Positions 14,441-22,621 of a DNA stretch of 28,388 nt are shown piece by piece. Within the stretch, counting starts at the first letter, position 1, and the number at the start of each line of letters is the position of its first letter. A program made the position numbers and the translations under genes. The DNA is from HGM04593 sp045630965 (GTDB lineage Bacteria > Bacteroidota > Bacteroidia > Bacteroidales > Bacteroidaceae): assembly GCA_045630965.1 (NCBI GenBank), contig JAZQTU010000040.1, forward strand, positions 1-28,388. The letters are read 5' to 3'. The notes under the pieces are model-generated. The model did not search any database. It was given only the letters and a program-made list of their open reading frames with translations, and had not been told where the DNA came from.

Positions 14441-15189
14441 TGCCTCGCTATTTTATATATTTCTCATACGATGGAGCTGCCTATCATGGATGGCAGGTAC
14501 AACCCAATGCAATTACTGTGCAGCAGGTGATGGAAGAGGCGCTTGCCAAGCTTGTCCGACGGCCTATCCCATTGACAGGTGCAGGACGGACTGATGCCGG
14601 TGTCAATGCAGCATGCATGGTAGCACATGCCGACTTTCCATGCGAAGTAGATGTGCCACAGCTTATTTATAAACTCAATAAGATATTACCTCCAGACATT
14701 GCTGTAAGTGATATACGACGTGTGAAGGGTGATGCCCATGCGCGTTTTGATGCAGTTTCAAGACGATATAACTACAGAGTTATTACAGCAAAATCTCCTT
14801 TTGCAAGGCGTTATGCCTGTCGTGTTATGCCCAGTGTTGATTTCGACGCAATGAACAGGGCTGCGGAAATTCTGTATGAATATACCGACTTTACAAGTTT
14901 TAGCAAACTGCATACAGATGTAAAGACCAATAACTGTAAGGTTACCTATGCCAAGTGGAAGCAGGTGGCGGAAAATGAATGGGTTTTTGAGATTGAGGCT
15001 GACCGATTCCTGCGTAACATGGTACGTGCCATTGTCGGTACATTGTTGCTTGTCGGACGAGGTAAAATGACACTTGATGGTTTCCGTGCTGTAATAGAGA
15101 ACAAGGCTCGTGGCGAAGCCGGTGACTCGGCTATGGGGGAAGCATTGTTTCTTGTTGGTGTTGAATATCCCGAAACAATCTTCCTATGA
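14440..15189 (+). CDS. truA: tRNA pseudouridine(38-40) synthase TruA
   Basis: The product is 249 residues, normal for TruA, which isomerises uridines 38-40 in the tRNA anticodon stem. Motifs are the N-terminal YFSYDGAAYHGWQVQP, the catalytic loop GAGRTDAGVNA with nucleophile D52, and the later FLRNMVRAIVGTLL. ATG 14440 is chosen over the 14407 start because it gives the normal N-terminus and overlaps the rsmE stop by one base. The stop overlaps the next start (ATGA at 15186-15189). It forms a tight RNA-modification pair with rsmE. Confidence 0.95.
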   Translation: MPRYFIYFSYDGAAYHGWQVQPNAITVQQVMEEALAKLVRRPIPLTGAGRTDAGVNAACMVAHADFPCEVDVPQLIYKLNKILPPDIAVSDIRRVKGDAHARFDAVSRRYNYRVITAKSPFARRYACRVMPSVDFDAMNRAAEILYEYTDFTSFSKLHTDVKTNNCKVTYAKWKQVAENEWVFEIEADRFLRNMVRAIVGTLLLVGRGKMTLDGFRAVIENKARGEAGDSAMGEALFLVGVEYPETIFL

Positions 15190-16085
15190 TGTGGGCTGTT
15201 CTTGCTTTTATGTCGGCAACCTTGCTGGGATGCTATGACTTCTTCAAGAAAGTTTCATTGAAGGATAATTCGGTTATCGCAGTGCTTTTTCTTAATACTC
15301 TTTTCTCGGCTCTGCTTTTTTCTCCCTTCATTATCCTCTCATATGCTGGTGTTATAACAAATGGACCGTTCTATGTTCCGGTTGCAGGGTTGGAGACACA
15401 TCTGTTACTTGTTCTTAAAGCCGTTATTGTGTTGTCTTCATGGCTTTGTGGTTATATAGGTATAAAGCATTTGCCAATAACGATAGTCTCGCCAATTCAA
15501 TCAACCCGTCCAGTGCTTGTGTTGCTTGGAGCATTATTGCTTTTCGGTGAAACTTTGAACGGGTATCAGTGGACCGGAGTGATAATTGCTGTAACTTCAG
15601 TCTTTTTGCTTAGTCGTAGTGGTAAGCAAGAGGGTATAGATTTTACATCAAACCGTTGGGTTCTTTTTGTGGCTTTGGCTGCTATTTTTGGAGCTGTCAG
15701 CGCATTGTATGATAAATATCTCATGCGTTCGCTTGAACCGATATTGGTACAGTCTTGGTTCAATATATATCAGTGTGTACTCATGGCCTGTTTGGGAATT
15801 CTGTTGAATCTCTTCTCATCAAAGCAACGTAAAAAGAGGTTTCATTGGAGTTGGGCCATTCCAATGATTTCAGTATTTCTGGGACTTGCCGATTTCTGCT
15901 ATTTCTCTTCATTGGCGCACGATGGAGCACTCATTGCTGTTGTCTCCATGATAAGGCGTGGCAGTGTGGTGGTATCGTTTGCTTTCGGTGCACTGCTGTT
16001 GCATGAAAAGAACCTTAAACGAAAAGCATTTGACATTGTTTTGATATTGGTGGGATTATTCTTTCTATATTTGGGATCGAAATGA
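15186..16085 (+). CDS. EamA/DMT-family transporter
   Basis: The product is 299 residues with about ten membrane helices, arranged as two EamA repeats (about residues 1-140 and 155-298). The first repeat ends in the typical VLLGALLLFGETLNGYQWTG segment and the second in FAFGALLLHEKNLKRKAFD. Members export or import small metabolites such as amino acids; the substrate is unknown. Two ATGs (15186 and 15189) are possible and differ by one residue. The first overlaps the truA stop by 4 nt. The stop overlaps the start of the DUF3256 gene by 4 nt (ATGA at 16082-16085), so transporter and exported protein are made together. Confidence 0.88.
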   Translation: MMWAVLAFMSATLLGCYDFFKKVSLKDNSVIAVLFLNTLFSALLFSPFIILSYAGVITNGPFYVPVAGLETHLLLVLKAVIVLSSWLCGYIGIKHLPITIVSPIQSTRPVLVLLGALLLFGETLNGYQWTGVIIAVTSVFLLSRSGKQEGIDFTSNRWVLFVALAAIFGAVSALYDKYLMRSLEPILVQSWFNIYQCVLMACLGILLNLFSSKQRKKRFHWSWAIPMISVFLGLADFCYFSSLAHDGALIAVVSMIRRGSVVVSFAFGALLLHEKNLKRKAFDIVLILVGLFFLYLGSK

Positions 16086-16693
16086 AAAAGGTTTTATTGA
16101 TTTTGCTTGTCTCTTGCGGAATGGTCTTTTCTCTACCTGCGCAGGATATACGTACCCTTTTTGTGGAGGCTCCTGATTCAGTGTTGCCTCTTCTGTCACG
16201 TAATGCGCGTGCAGATTGTTTGGATTTTGCCGATGCTGGAATGGATTATCCGGTAACGAACATGCTCAATGGAAAATCGGTCATTAATGAACTGGCTGAT
16301 GATTATCTCTTGCTGCAGAGTACCGGTTCTTCAACCATAGAAATTAGACTGTTGCCGTGCAACGGTGAATTTGTGATATGTGTGGTGAATACTGTATTTG
16401 CAGAAGTTGCTGACAGCCGTATTGCATTCTTTGACAACAGATGGAACAGGCTTCCTGTCGATGTTTTTTTTACACCCCCTTCTATAAGTGACTTCTTGAC
16501 AAGTGACAATGATGAGGTTCTTGACAAGTGCGATATGTATCTCGTGTCCTTAAAAATGGTTCCTGCGGAGAATATTATGGTTGCAGATTATACGATGCCT
16601 GGCTATATGAACAATGATGATGCCATAGCTGTGCGCCCATTCCTCAAAAAAATCAATTACCGTTGGAACGGTAACAGGTTTGTCATGGAGTGA
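16082..16693 (+). CDS. DUF3256 family exported protein
   Basis: The product is 203 residues with a Sec signal peptide (MKKVLLILLVSCGMVFSLPAQ, read in parts; cleavage after about residue 20). The mature part matches what I recall of DUF3256, a Bacteroidales family: DIRTLFVEAPDSVLPLL near the start, NARADCLDF, LADDYLLLQSTGSSTIEIRL, and VNTVFAEVADSRIAFFDNRW. No catalytic motif is known. It probably sits in the periplasm. It is coupled to the EamA transporter by a 4-nt overlap and ends 11 nt inside the end of the convergent CapA-like gene, so the two mRNAs overlap at their 3' ends. No terminator is visible here. Confidence 0.8.
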   Translation: MKKVLLILLVSCGMVFSLPAQDIRTLFVEAPDSVLPLLSRNARADCLDFADAGMDYPVTNMLNGKSVINELADDYLLLQSTGSSTIEIRLLPCNGEFVICVVNTVFAEVADSRIAFFDNRWNRLPVDVFFTPPSISDFLTSDNDEVLDKCDMYLVSLKMVPAENIMVADYTMPGYMNNDDAIAVRPFLKKINYRWNGNRFVME

Positions 16694-17804
16694 CAAATAC
16701 CGAATCGGCAAAATATTCTTTTATATCCCCTTTGTTGTGGTTTGTGAATAGTTCTCTTGTATCATAAAGGAACTGTTGCAATCTTTTTTGTGCATGGTTG
16801 TTGCTGCACTTGGTTGTTGCTGCCGGTAGGATTGTGAAATCTCTTTTCCCTTCATTGTCTTTGGGGTGTATCCATGTCAACATGTACTGTAGGGATGACA
16901 CACGTGTATAGTTGAGTATCTTTTTCAGTTCCATGCATATCATCATGCCACCGTCTGTTCCACGCAATGACATGTTTGAAACAAGATTGCCTGTTGAATA
17001 TACTACAACATGTCTGTCAGGAGTTTCATTATCCTCTCTTATCTCTATTGGTTGTATTATGTGTGGGTGATTGCCTATTATATGGTCGACTCCTTGCTCT
17101 ATCAGCCAATCGCTTAATTCCTGAACTCTCTTTGGCGGAATACGTACATATTCGTCTCCCCAATGCATGCAGGAGATTATAACATCGGTTCCTTTCTGTT
17201 TTGCTTTGAATATATCTTCTTCAATGGTAGCCTTGTCTATCAGATTTACTACCAACGGTTCAGGAATGTTGTTGCCGTTTGTGCCGTATGTGTAGTTTAG
17301 TATGGCAATTTTTATGCCGTTGCTTTCAATGATAAGTGGGTACCGTTCATCTCTTTCCTCCTGGTTGCGATAAACTCCGCAATGAGCAATGTTCAATGAA
17401 TCCAATAGGTTAAGGGTATGCAAGGCTCCGTTTCTTCCTTTGTCAAGACAGTGATTGTTGGCAAAGAGCACGACATTGAATCCTGCATTACGGATGGCGT
17501 ATAGGAAACTGTCTGGAGCACAGAACGACGGGTAACCATTGAATCCTTTTTTGTATATAGGCGTTTCAAGGTTCGCAATAGCGATGTCATTCTTTCTGAT
17601 CTCTTTTACAATGTGCTTATAGCAATTTGAATAGCTGTATGTTCCATCGCTTTTTTGAGCTTCTTCAAGTTGTAGCTTATGCTGCATTACATCACCGGCG
17701 AATATAAGTCTGCTTTTCTGAAAAAAAGTATTGCTGTCCTGCGCTGATACCAAGTTGGGTATAGTGCAGAACAGCAATGTTATTATGAAAAGCCGTGCTT
17801 TCAA
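16683..17804 (-). CDS. CapA-family putative metallophosphatase (PGA_cap domain)
   Basis: The product is about 373 residues. From the chosen TTG start the N-terminus reads MKARLFIITLLFCTIPNLVSAQD, read in two parts, a clear signal peptide. One PGA_cap domain follows with the calcineurin-like pattern: LIFAGDVMQHK, ANLETPIYKKGFNGYPSFCA in parts, FANNHCLDKGRNG, SCMHWGDEY and IIGNHPHIIQPIEI. CapA homologues act in poly-gamma-glutamate capsule synthesis in Bacillus, but many relatives are unassigned periplasmic hydrolases, and no capB or capC is nearby. An alternative TTG at 17837 lies inside folD and adds a weaker N-terminus; no ATG is available before the domain. The gene starts 5 nt after the folD stop. 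Confidence 0.85.
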   Translation of the reverse strand: MKARLFIITLLFCTIPNLVSAQDSNTFFQKSRLIFAGDVMQHKLQLEEAQKSDGTYSYSNCYKHIVKEIRKNDIAIANLETPIYKKGFNGYPSFCAPDSFLYAIRNAGFNVVLFANNHCLDKGRNGALHTLNLLDSLNIAHCGVYRNQEERDERYPLIIESNGIKIAILNYTYGTNGNNIPEPLVVNLIDKATIEEDIFKAKQKGTDVIISCMHWGDEYVRIPPKRVQELSDWLIEQGVDHIIGNHPHIIQPIEIREDNETPDRHVVVYSTGNLVSNMSLRGTDGGMMICMELKKILNYTRVSSLQYMLTWIHPKDNEGKRDFTILPAATTKCSNNHAQKRLQQFLYDTRELFTNHNKGDIKEYFADSVFVTP

Positions 17805-17808
17805 TCCT

Positions 17809-18690
17809 TTATTTATATATTTCGCGCTTGCCTGCAAGCAACGTGTTCTTCATGAGCGAAACAATGGTCATTGGGCCTACACCTCCAGGAACAGGTGTTA
17901 TGTATGAACATTTTGGCGCAACGTTTTCAAAGTCAACATCTCCGCAAAGACGGAATCCTGACTTGCGTGTGGCGTCGGGGACACGTGTAGTACCAACGTC
18001 AATAACAACAGCTCCCTCCTTAACCATTTCTTCTTTGAGGAAGTGGGGCTGTCCCATAGCTGCGATTATAATATCTGCCTGACGGCACTCTTCTGCTATG
18101 TTTGCTGTATGGCTATGGCACACTGTGACTGTGGCGTCGCCAGGTATGCTTTTCTGCATCATGAGGTTTGCCATTGGTTTACCAACGATATTGCTACGTC
18201 CAAGTATAACACATTTTTTACCTTTTGTTTCTATGTTGTAGCGTGAAAGCAACTCCATTATACCATTCGGTGTTGCTGACAGGAAACATGGTAGCCCAAT
18301 TGACAGACGTCCGGCATTTACAGGGTGAAAACCGTCAACATCCTTACGGTAATCTATGGCCTCTGTTATTTTCTGTTCATCAATATGTTTTGGTAACGGC
18401 AACTGTACAATGAAACCGTCAATGTCTGAATCGTTGTTCAGCTCATAAACTTTTTTCAACAACTCTTCTTCGGTAATATCTGTCTCGTAACGTATAAGAG
18501 TTGAGGTAAATCCACACTCTTCACAGGCTTTTACTTTGCTTGCAACGTAGGTTTCGCTTCCACCGTCGTGTCCGACAAGTATTGCTGCCAGATGAGGGCG
18601 TTTGCCTCCATTTGCAATTATGTTTTCAACCTCTTCTGCTATCTCTTTTTTAATTTGTGCCGCAATGGCTTTTCCGTCGATTAACTGCAT
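17809..18690 (-). CDS. folD: Bifunctional methylenetetrahydrofolate dehydrogenase / methenyltetrahydrofolate cyclohydrolase
   Basis: The product is 293 residues, the usual FolD length. It interconverts methylene-, methenyl- and 10-formyl-tetrahydrofolate with NADP+. Motifs are the substrate site GSETYVASKVKACEECGF (about 42-59, catalytic lysine in VASKVKA), DGFIVQLPLPKHID, the dinucleotide-binding GRSNIVGKPMANLM, and the C-terminal PVPGGVGPMT. It is cytosolic. It lies 33 nt after ffh and 5 nt before the CapA-like gene on the minus strand. FolD beside ffh is a housekeeping arrangement without an obvious functional link. Confidence 0.96.
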   Translation of the reverse strand: MQLIDGKAIAAQIKKEIAEEVENIIANGGKRPHLAAILVGHDGGSETYVASKVKACEECGFTSTLIRYETDITEEELLKKVYELNNDSDIDGFIVQLPLPKHIDEQKITEAIDYRKDVDGFHPVNAGRLSIGLPCFLSATPNGIMELLSRYNIETKGKKCVILGRSNIVGKPMANLMMQKSIPGDATVTVCHSHTANIAEECRQADIIIAAMGQPHFLKEEMVKEGAVVIDVGTTRVPDATRKSGFRLCGDVDFENVAPKCSYITPVPGGVGPMTIVSLMKNTLLAGKREIYK

Positions 18691-18723
18691 AAAGTCTTTA
18701 TGTTTTGTAAGCGGTTACGTTGT

Positions 18724-20055
18724 TTATCGTCTGAATCTTGGCATCATGTTCATCATATTGCCCATTTTGCCACCGGCAACGCTTTTCATGGTCTTGCGTA
18801 TCTGCTCGAATTGCTTCATCAGTCGGTTGACCTCCTGCAAGGTTGTACCGCTTCCTCGTGCAATGCGTTCCTTGCGTGAGTTGTTTATAATGTCCGGGTT
18901 AGCACGCTCTTTGGGGGTCATAGAACGGATAATAGCCTCAACTCCCTTGAATGCATTGTCGTCAATATCAAGATCCTTTACGGCTTTACCAACTCCAGGA
19001 ATCATAGCCATAAGGTCTTTGATGTTACCCATCTTCTTTATCTGCTCAATCTGGTTAAGGAAGTCGTTGAAATCAAACTGGTTGCGTGCGAGTTTGCGTT
19101 GTAGCTTTTTTGCCTCTTCTTCGTCAAACTGTTCTTGTGCGCGTTCTACGAGTGATACGACGTCTCCCATGCCCAATATACGGTCTGCCATACGGCTTGG
19201 ATGGAACTGGTCAATGGCCTCCATCTTTTCTCCTGTACCGATGAATTTGATAGGCTTGGTTACTACTGTACGTATAGATAAAGCAGCACCACCGCGGGTA
19301 TCACCATCAAGTTTGGTGAGGATAACACCTGTAAAATCAAGACGGTCGTTGAATTCCTTGGCTGTATTTACGGCATCCTGACCGGTCATTGAGTCTACAA
19401 CAAAGAGTGTTTCTGTAGGGTTTACAGCCTCTTTGATAGCTGCAATCTCATTCATCATCTCTTCGTCGACAGCTAGACGTCCGGCTGTATCGATAATTAC
19501 AAGGTTGTAGTTCTTGGCTTTTGCCTCTTTGATGGCATTGAGTGCAATCTGTACAGGTTCTTTGTTTTCGGGCTCGCTGTAAACAGGTATGCCTATCTGT
19601 TCTCCCAAAACTTTAAGCTGGTCAATGGCGGCAGGGCGATAAACGTCACATGCTACCAATAATGGATTGCGGTTTTTCTTCTTCTTGAGGTAGTTGGCAA
19701 GTTTTGATGAAAATGTTGTCTTACCGCTACCTTGAAGACCCGACATGAGTATTACAGCCGGATGGCCTTCGTAGTTTATTTCGGCGGTCTCACCACCCAT
19801 GAGGGTTGTCAACTCGTCGTGAACAATCTTTACCATCAACTGGCTTGGATGGATTGATGTAAGCACATTCTGTCCAATAGCCTTGTTCTTTACGGTATCT
19901 GTGAAACTCTTTGCTACCTTGTAGTTGACGTCTGCATCAAGCAGAGCCTTTCGTACGTCCTTAAGTGTTTCGGCTACGTTTACCTCTGTAATACGTCCTT
20001 CTCCCTTAAGTATCTTGAATGAGCGTTCCAGACGCTCGCTTAGATTTTCAAACAT
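18724..20055 (-). CDS. ffh: Signal recognition particle protein Ffh (SRP54)
   Basis: The product is 443 residues, normal for bacterial Ffh. The N domain (about 1-90) precedes the GTPase domain with GLQGSGKTT (about 106-114), DTAGRL, TKLDGDTRGGAALS and the closing GTGEKMEAIDQFHP. The M domain is shown by the methionine-rich C-terminus GKMGNMMNMMPRFRR, which with 4.5S RNA binds signal sequences. It targets nascent membrane proteins to FtsY and the Sec translocon. It follows a DUF4831 gene by 21 nt and precedes folD by 33 nt, so all are probably on one mRNA. Confidence 0.97.
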   Translation of the reverse strand: MFENLSERLERSFKILKGEGRITEVNVAETLKDVRKALLDADVNYKVAKSFTDTVKNKAIGQNVLTSIHPSQLMVKIVHDELTTLMGGETAEINYEGHPAVILMSGLQGSGKTTFSSKLANYLKKKKNRNPLLVACDVYRPAAIDQLKVLGEQIGIPVYSEPENKEPVQIALNAIKEAKAKNYNLVIIDTAGRLAVDEEMMNEIAAIKEAVNPTETLFVVDSMTGQDAVNTAKEFNDRLDFTGVILTKLDGDTRGGAALSIRTVVTKPIKFIGTGEKMEAIDQFHPSRMADRILGMGDVVSLVERAQEQFDEEEAKKLQRKLARNQFDFNDFLNQIEQIKKMGNIKDLMAMIPGVGKAVKDLDIDDNAFKGVEAIIRSMTPKERANPDIINNSRKERIARGSGTTLQEVNRLMKQFEQIRKTMKSVAGGKMGNMMNMMPRFRR

Positions 20056-20076
20056 CTTGTTCTCTATTTTATGTTA

Positions 20077-21147
20077 TTACTTTTCAATACTGATAATTCC
20101 ACCTGTGGCCGGATCAAAAAGTACTTTCGCGGTACTTTTCTTTTTGAATAGATCTTTTGATAGGATCTCTGTGACACCCAATTGCGCTATGGCTATTTCT
20201 GACTCATATAGTTTCTTGCTTCTTGTGTATATGGAAAAATCCACTTTTCCGGGGATGTTATAGCATACCCCTTCTTTTTTCAGAATCCTTTTATTTTCCA
20301 ATTCTTCGGGAGTTGGAATGTGTACACTCCTTAAATCACGCAAACTGTAATATACCGGTTCTCCGGCAAGGTCTTCTTTGTCAACAAATCCAAGCTTGTG
20401 TGAAAAACGGAATATTACGGCTTTTGTGGTATCGCAACCAACTGTTGGTTCTATAGTGTAAGTGACAGAACTGTATATGGTATCGGTTCGTCCTGTGAAA
20501 AGTTCTGTTAATGCAGCTTCCTGTTTATTAAGTTCATTAAGTACCAACTGCATTGACAGACCGTCTTGAGGCATTATATCGGCCAAGCCTCTTGTTATAT
20601 CCAATTTGCTCTCTCTTGTCGCGTAAATTTCTTTGGCTGTCAGTTCGGCAAGTTTTGCTGTAGATGTGGCTTGGATCATCTCTTCTGTCATGTATCTGGC
20701 CACGTCTGCTCTATTGCTTTGTTTTTGAGGGTGTAGTACAGCTTGTTTCGCAACATGGGCACACTCCTCCTTCTCTTTTATGTTTATGCTCTTTATTATG
20801 CCGTCTTTGCCAAGGTTTATATTGTTTATTGCGCTGTTATTGAGCCTTATTGTATACATTTTTTCGGGATTGGCTTTACCCAAAGTCTTTACGGTAATGT
20901 CTGTCATTTCCCAATATGTGGAAACCTCCGCTATGGCATTGCTTATTCGCAGATATCTTTCGGCATATCTGTTGAACTCACCGGGAGTGTGGGTTATGCA
21001 TGCGGCCTTAATCGTCACCTCTATCCTCGTGTCTGGCAAAGTGTATGTCAAACCTTCGTTTGTCCCTGAAAAGAATGAATTCACCTCGGTCTGAGCAAAT
21101 ATGGGAAGTGACGCAGATAACAGTGATAATAAAAGGAACTTTTTCAT
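20077..21147 (-). CDS. DUF4831 family exported protein
   Basis: The product is 356 residues from ATG 21147. An upstream frame start at 21183 is rejected because it puts 12 extra residues in front of a normal signal peptide (MKKFLLLSLLSASLPIFAQ). The mature part resembles DUF4831, a Bacteroidales family of unknown function: GLTYTLPDTRIEVTIKA near the N-terminus, then an ESKLDITRGLADIMPQDGLS region, and a C-terminal GVTEILSKDLFKKKSTAKVLFDPATGGI read in parts. No membrane segment follows the signal peptide, so it is probably periplasmic. It is first in the run leading to ffh, folD and the CapA-like gene. No catalytic residues can be named. Confidence 0.8.
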   Translation of the reverse strand: MKKFLLLSLLSASLPIFAQTEVNSFFSGTNEGLTYTLPDTRIEVTIKAACITHTPGEFNRYAERYLRISNAIAEVSTYWEMTDITVKTLGKANPEKMYTIRLNNSAINNINLGKDGIIKSINIKEKEECAHVAKQAVLHPQKQSNRADVARYMTEEMIQATSTAKLAELTAKEIYATRESKLDITRGLADIMPQDGLSMQLVLNELNKQEAALTELFTGRTDTIYSSVTYTIEPTVGCDTTKAVIFRFSHKLGFVDKEDLAGEPVYYSLRDLRSVHIPTPEELENKRILKKEGVCYNIPGKVDFSIYTRSKKLYESEIAIAQLGVTEILSKDLFKKKSTAKVLFDPATGGIISIEK

Positions 21148-21172
21148 GATATATGAAGTCCGGAATTTAATG

Positions 21173-21184
21173 TATGTGCACATA
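21173..21184. promoter_or_regulatory. 12-bp perfect palindrome in the DUF4831 leader
   Basis: TATGTGCACATA is self-complementary and lies 26 nt upstream of the DUF4831 ATG, just downstream of its possible -7 box. It could be an operator, but it is short enough to arise by chance. Confidence 0.25.
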
Positions 21185-21199
21185 ATCTCTAATATTCTG

Positions 21200-21207
21200 C
21201 GAAGATA
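21200..21207 (-). promoter_or_regulatory. Possible -7 box for the DUF4831-ffh-folD run
   Basis: The minus strand reads TATCTTCG, one mismatch from TAnnTTTG, about 53 nt before the DUF4831 start. A -33 element is not clear. Confidence 0.35.
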
Positions 21208-21332
21208 GTAAATAGTTTTTTATTTTCGTTGAAAAATAACTTTATCTTCCTTAAATACTTGGCGTGTGTCCTAAATATTATGTGGCAGATAAAAAAAATG
21301 GATACATAATGCTTTTTTTCAGAACTTTGTTC

Positions 21333-21340
21333 TAATTTTG
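21333..21340 (+). promoter_or_regulatory. -7 box for hpt
   Basis: TAATTTTG is a perfect match to TAnnTTTG. A T-rich tract at 21313-21319 occupies the upstream region without a clean TTTG at the right distance. It implies a transcript start near 21347 and rules out translation from the GTG at 21340. Confidence 0.6.
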
Positions 21341-21393
21341 TGATAATTATTCGTGGTATACCCTTCGGGGGGTACATGAAATTTGATATAATT

Positions 21394-21930
21394 ATGCATA
21401 AGGTTAAAATACACGACAAAGAGTTTGTAACGGCTATCTCCAATGAAGAAATAGTATCAGAGGTAAAACGCGTGGCAATGCAGATAAATAAAGACTATGC
21501 TGGTAAGCGTCCTTTGCTTCTTGGTGTTCTTAATGGAAGCTTTATGTTTGTTGCTGAGTTGATGAAGAATCTTGATGTTGAATGTGAAATCTCTTTTGTA
21601 AAACTCTCTTCTTATCAGGGTACAGCTACAACCGGTGTTGTCAAGGAAGTTATAGGTTTGTCTGAATCAATAACAGGTCGTGACGTGATTATTGTAGAGG
21701 ATATTGTTGATACAGGTCTTACCATGCAGCGTATGCTTGAAACTCTTGGAACACGTAATCCAGCCTCAATGGAAATTGCTTCTCTTGTCGTTAAACCGGA
21801 GCGTATGCAAGTACCTATTGATGTGAAATATAGCGTCTTTTCAATGTCGGATCGTTTTATAGTCGGTTTTGGCCTTGATTATGATGGACTTGGACGTAAT
21901 TTTCCTGATATTTACGAAGTTGTTGAATGA
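21394..21930 (+). CDS. hpt: Hypoxanthine phosphoribosyltransferase
   Basis: The product is 178 residues. It salvages hypoxanthine (and often guanine) to IMP/GMP with PRPP. Motifs are LLLGVLNGSFMFVAEL (about 41-56), the flexible-loop region SSYQGTATTG, and the PRPP-binding VIIVEDIVDTGLTM (about 98-111). ATG 21394 gives an N-terminus like other Bacteroidetes Hpt proteins (MHKVKIHDKEF). ATG 21376 would add six residues and follows a G-rich tract that could act as a ribosome site, so it remains possible. adk begins 15 nt downstream, which pairs two purine nucleotide enzymes in one transcript. Confidence 0.94.
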   Translation: MHKVKIHDKEFVTAISNEEIVSEVKRVAMQINKDYAGKRPLLLGVLNGSFMFVAELMKNLDVECEISFVKLSSYQGTATTGVVKEVIGLSESITGRDVIIVEDIVDTGLTMQRMLETLGTRNPASMEIASLVVKPERMQVPIDVKYSVFSMSDRFIVGFGLDYDGLGRNFPDIYEVVE

Positions 21931-21945
21931 TAAATCCGATTTAGT

Positions 21946-22518
21946 ATGCTTAATATAGTGATTTTTGGAGCGCCTGGCAGCGGTAAAGGTACACAGAGCG
22001 CAAGAATTGTAGAGAAATATGCTCTTAATCATATCTCGACAGGCGATGTTCTTCGTGGTGAAATTGCTGCAGGAACAGAACTCGGTAAAACAGCAAAAAC
22101 TCTTATAGATAATGGTCAGCTTATTCCTGATGCTCTTATGTTGGATATTCTGGCTGCAAAATTGGATTCGTTGACATCCGGCTGTGGAGTAATTTTTGAT
22201 GGTTTTCCACGTACAATTGCTCAAGCTGAAGCATTGAAGGTGATGCTCGCGGAACGTGGTCAGGAGGTTACGGCAATGATCGAACTTGACGTACCTGAAG
22301 ATGAATTGATGACGCGTCTTCTCAAGCGTGGTCAGGAATCCGGTCGAGCTGATGATAATGAGGAGACTATAAAGAAACGTCTTGTTGTATACAATAATCA
22401 GACATCACCTCTCAAGGAGTGGTATAAGAATGAAGGCAAGCATTGTTATATCAATGGACTTGGTGAACTTGACAGGATTTTTGCTGATATTGTTGCTGCA
22501 ATAGAATCTAAAATCTGA
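21946..22518 (+). CDS. adk: Adenylate kinase, short form
   Basis: The product is 190 residues. It converts ATP and AMP to two ADP. The P-loop is GAPGSGKGT (about 8-16), followed by the AMP-binding STGDVLRGEI, VIFDGFPRT, and the short LID region RGQESGRADDNEETIKKRL. The long zinc-type LID insertion is absent, so this is the short form, as usual in Bacteroidetes. It lies 15 nt after hpt and about 100 nt before obg. A hairpin with AGTTGCC/GGCAACT arms follows in that gap. Confidence 0.96.
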   Translation: MLNIVIFGAPGSGKGTQSARIVEKYALNHISTGDVLRGEIAAGTELGKTAKTLIDNGQLIPDALMLDILAAKLDSLTSGCGVIFDGFPRTIAQAEALKVMLAERGQEVTAMIELDVPEDELMTRLLKRGQESGRADDNEETIKKRLVVYNNQTSPLKEWYKNEGKHCYINGLGELDRIFADIVAAIESKI

Positions 22519-22546
22519 TGGTTTTAGCGGCTGAAGCCGGATATTG

Positions 22547-22574
22547 AGTTGCCGCTGTTCAAGTGGCAACTTTT
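22547..22574 (+). terminator. Possible weak terminator between adk and obg
   Basis: AGTTGCC (22547-22553) and GGCAACT (22565-22571) form a 7-bp stem with an 11-nt loop, followed by a short T run. It is weak and probably allows readthrough into obg. Confidence 0.35.
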
Positions 22575-22621
22575 GCTGTTTAATTGTTGTATGTTTAAGA
22601 CTAACGAATATTGCTTTTGAT

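Noticed and set aside
18602..19381. 259-residue plus-strand open frame
   Set aside because: It is antisense to ffh and folD, with a low-complexity Ser/Arg/Leu composition. It has no recognisable domain.
21340..21393. Longer hpt start at GTG 21340
   Set aside because: The GTG is the last base of the perfect -7 box TAATTTTG, so it would lie upstream of the transcript start.
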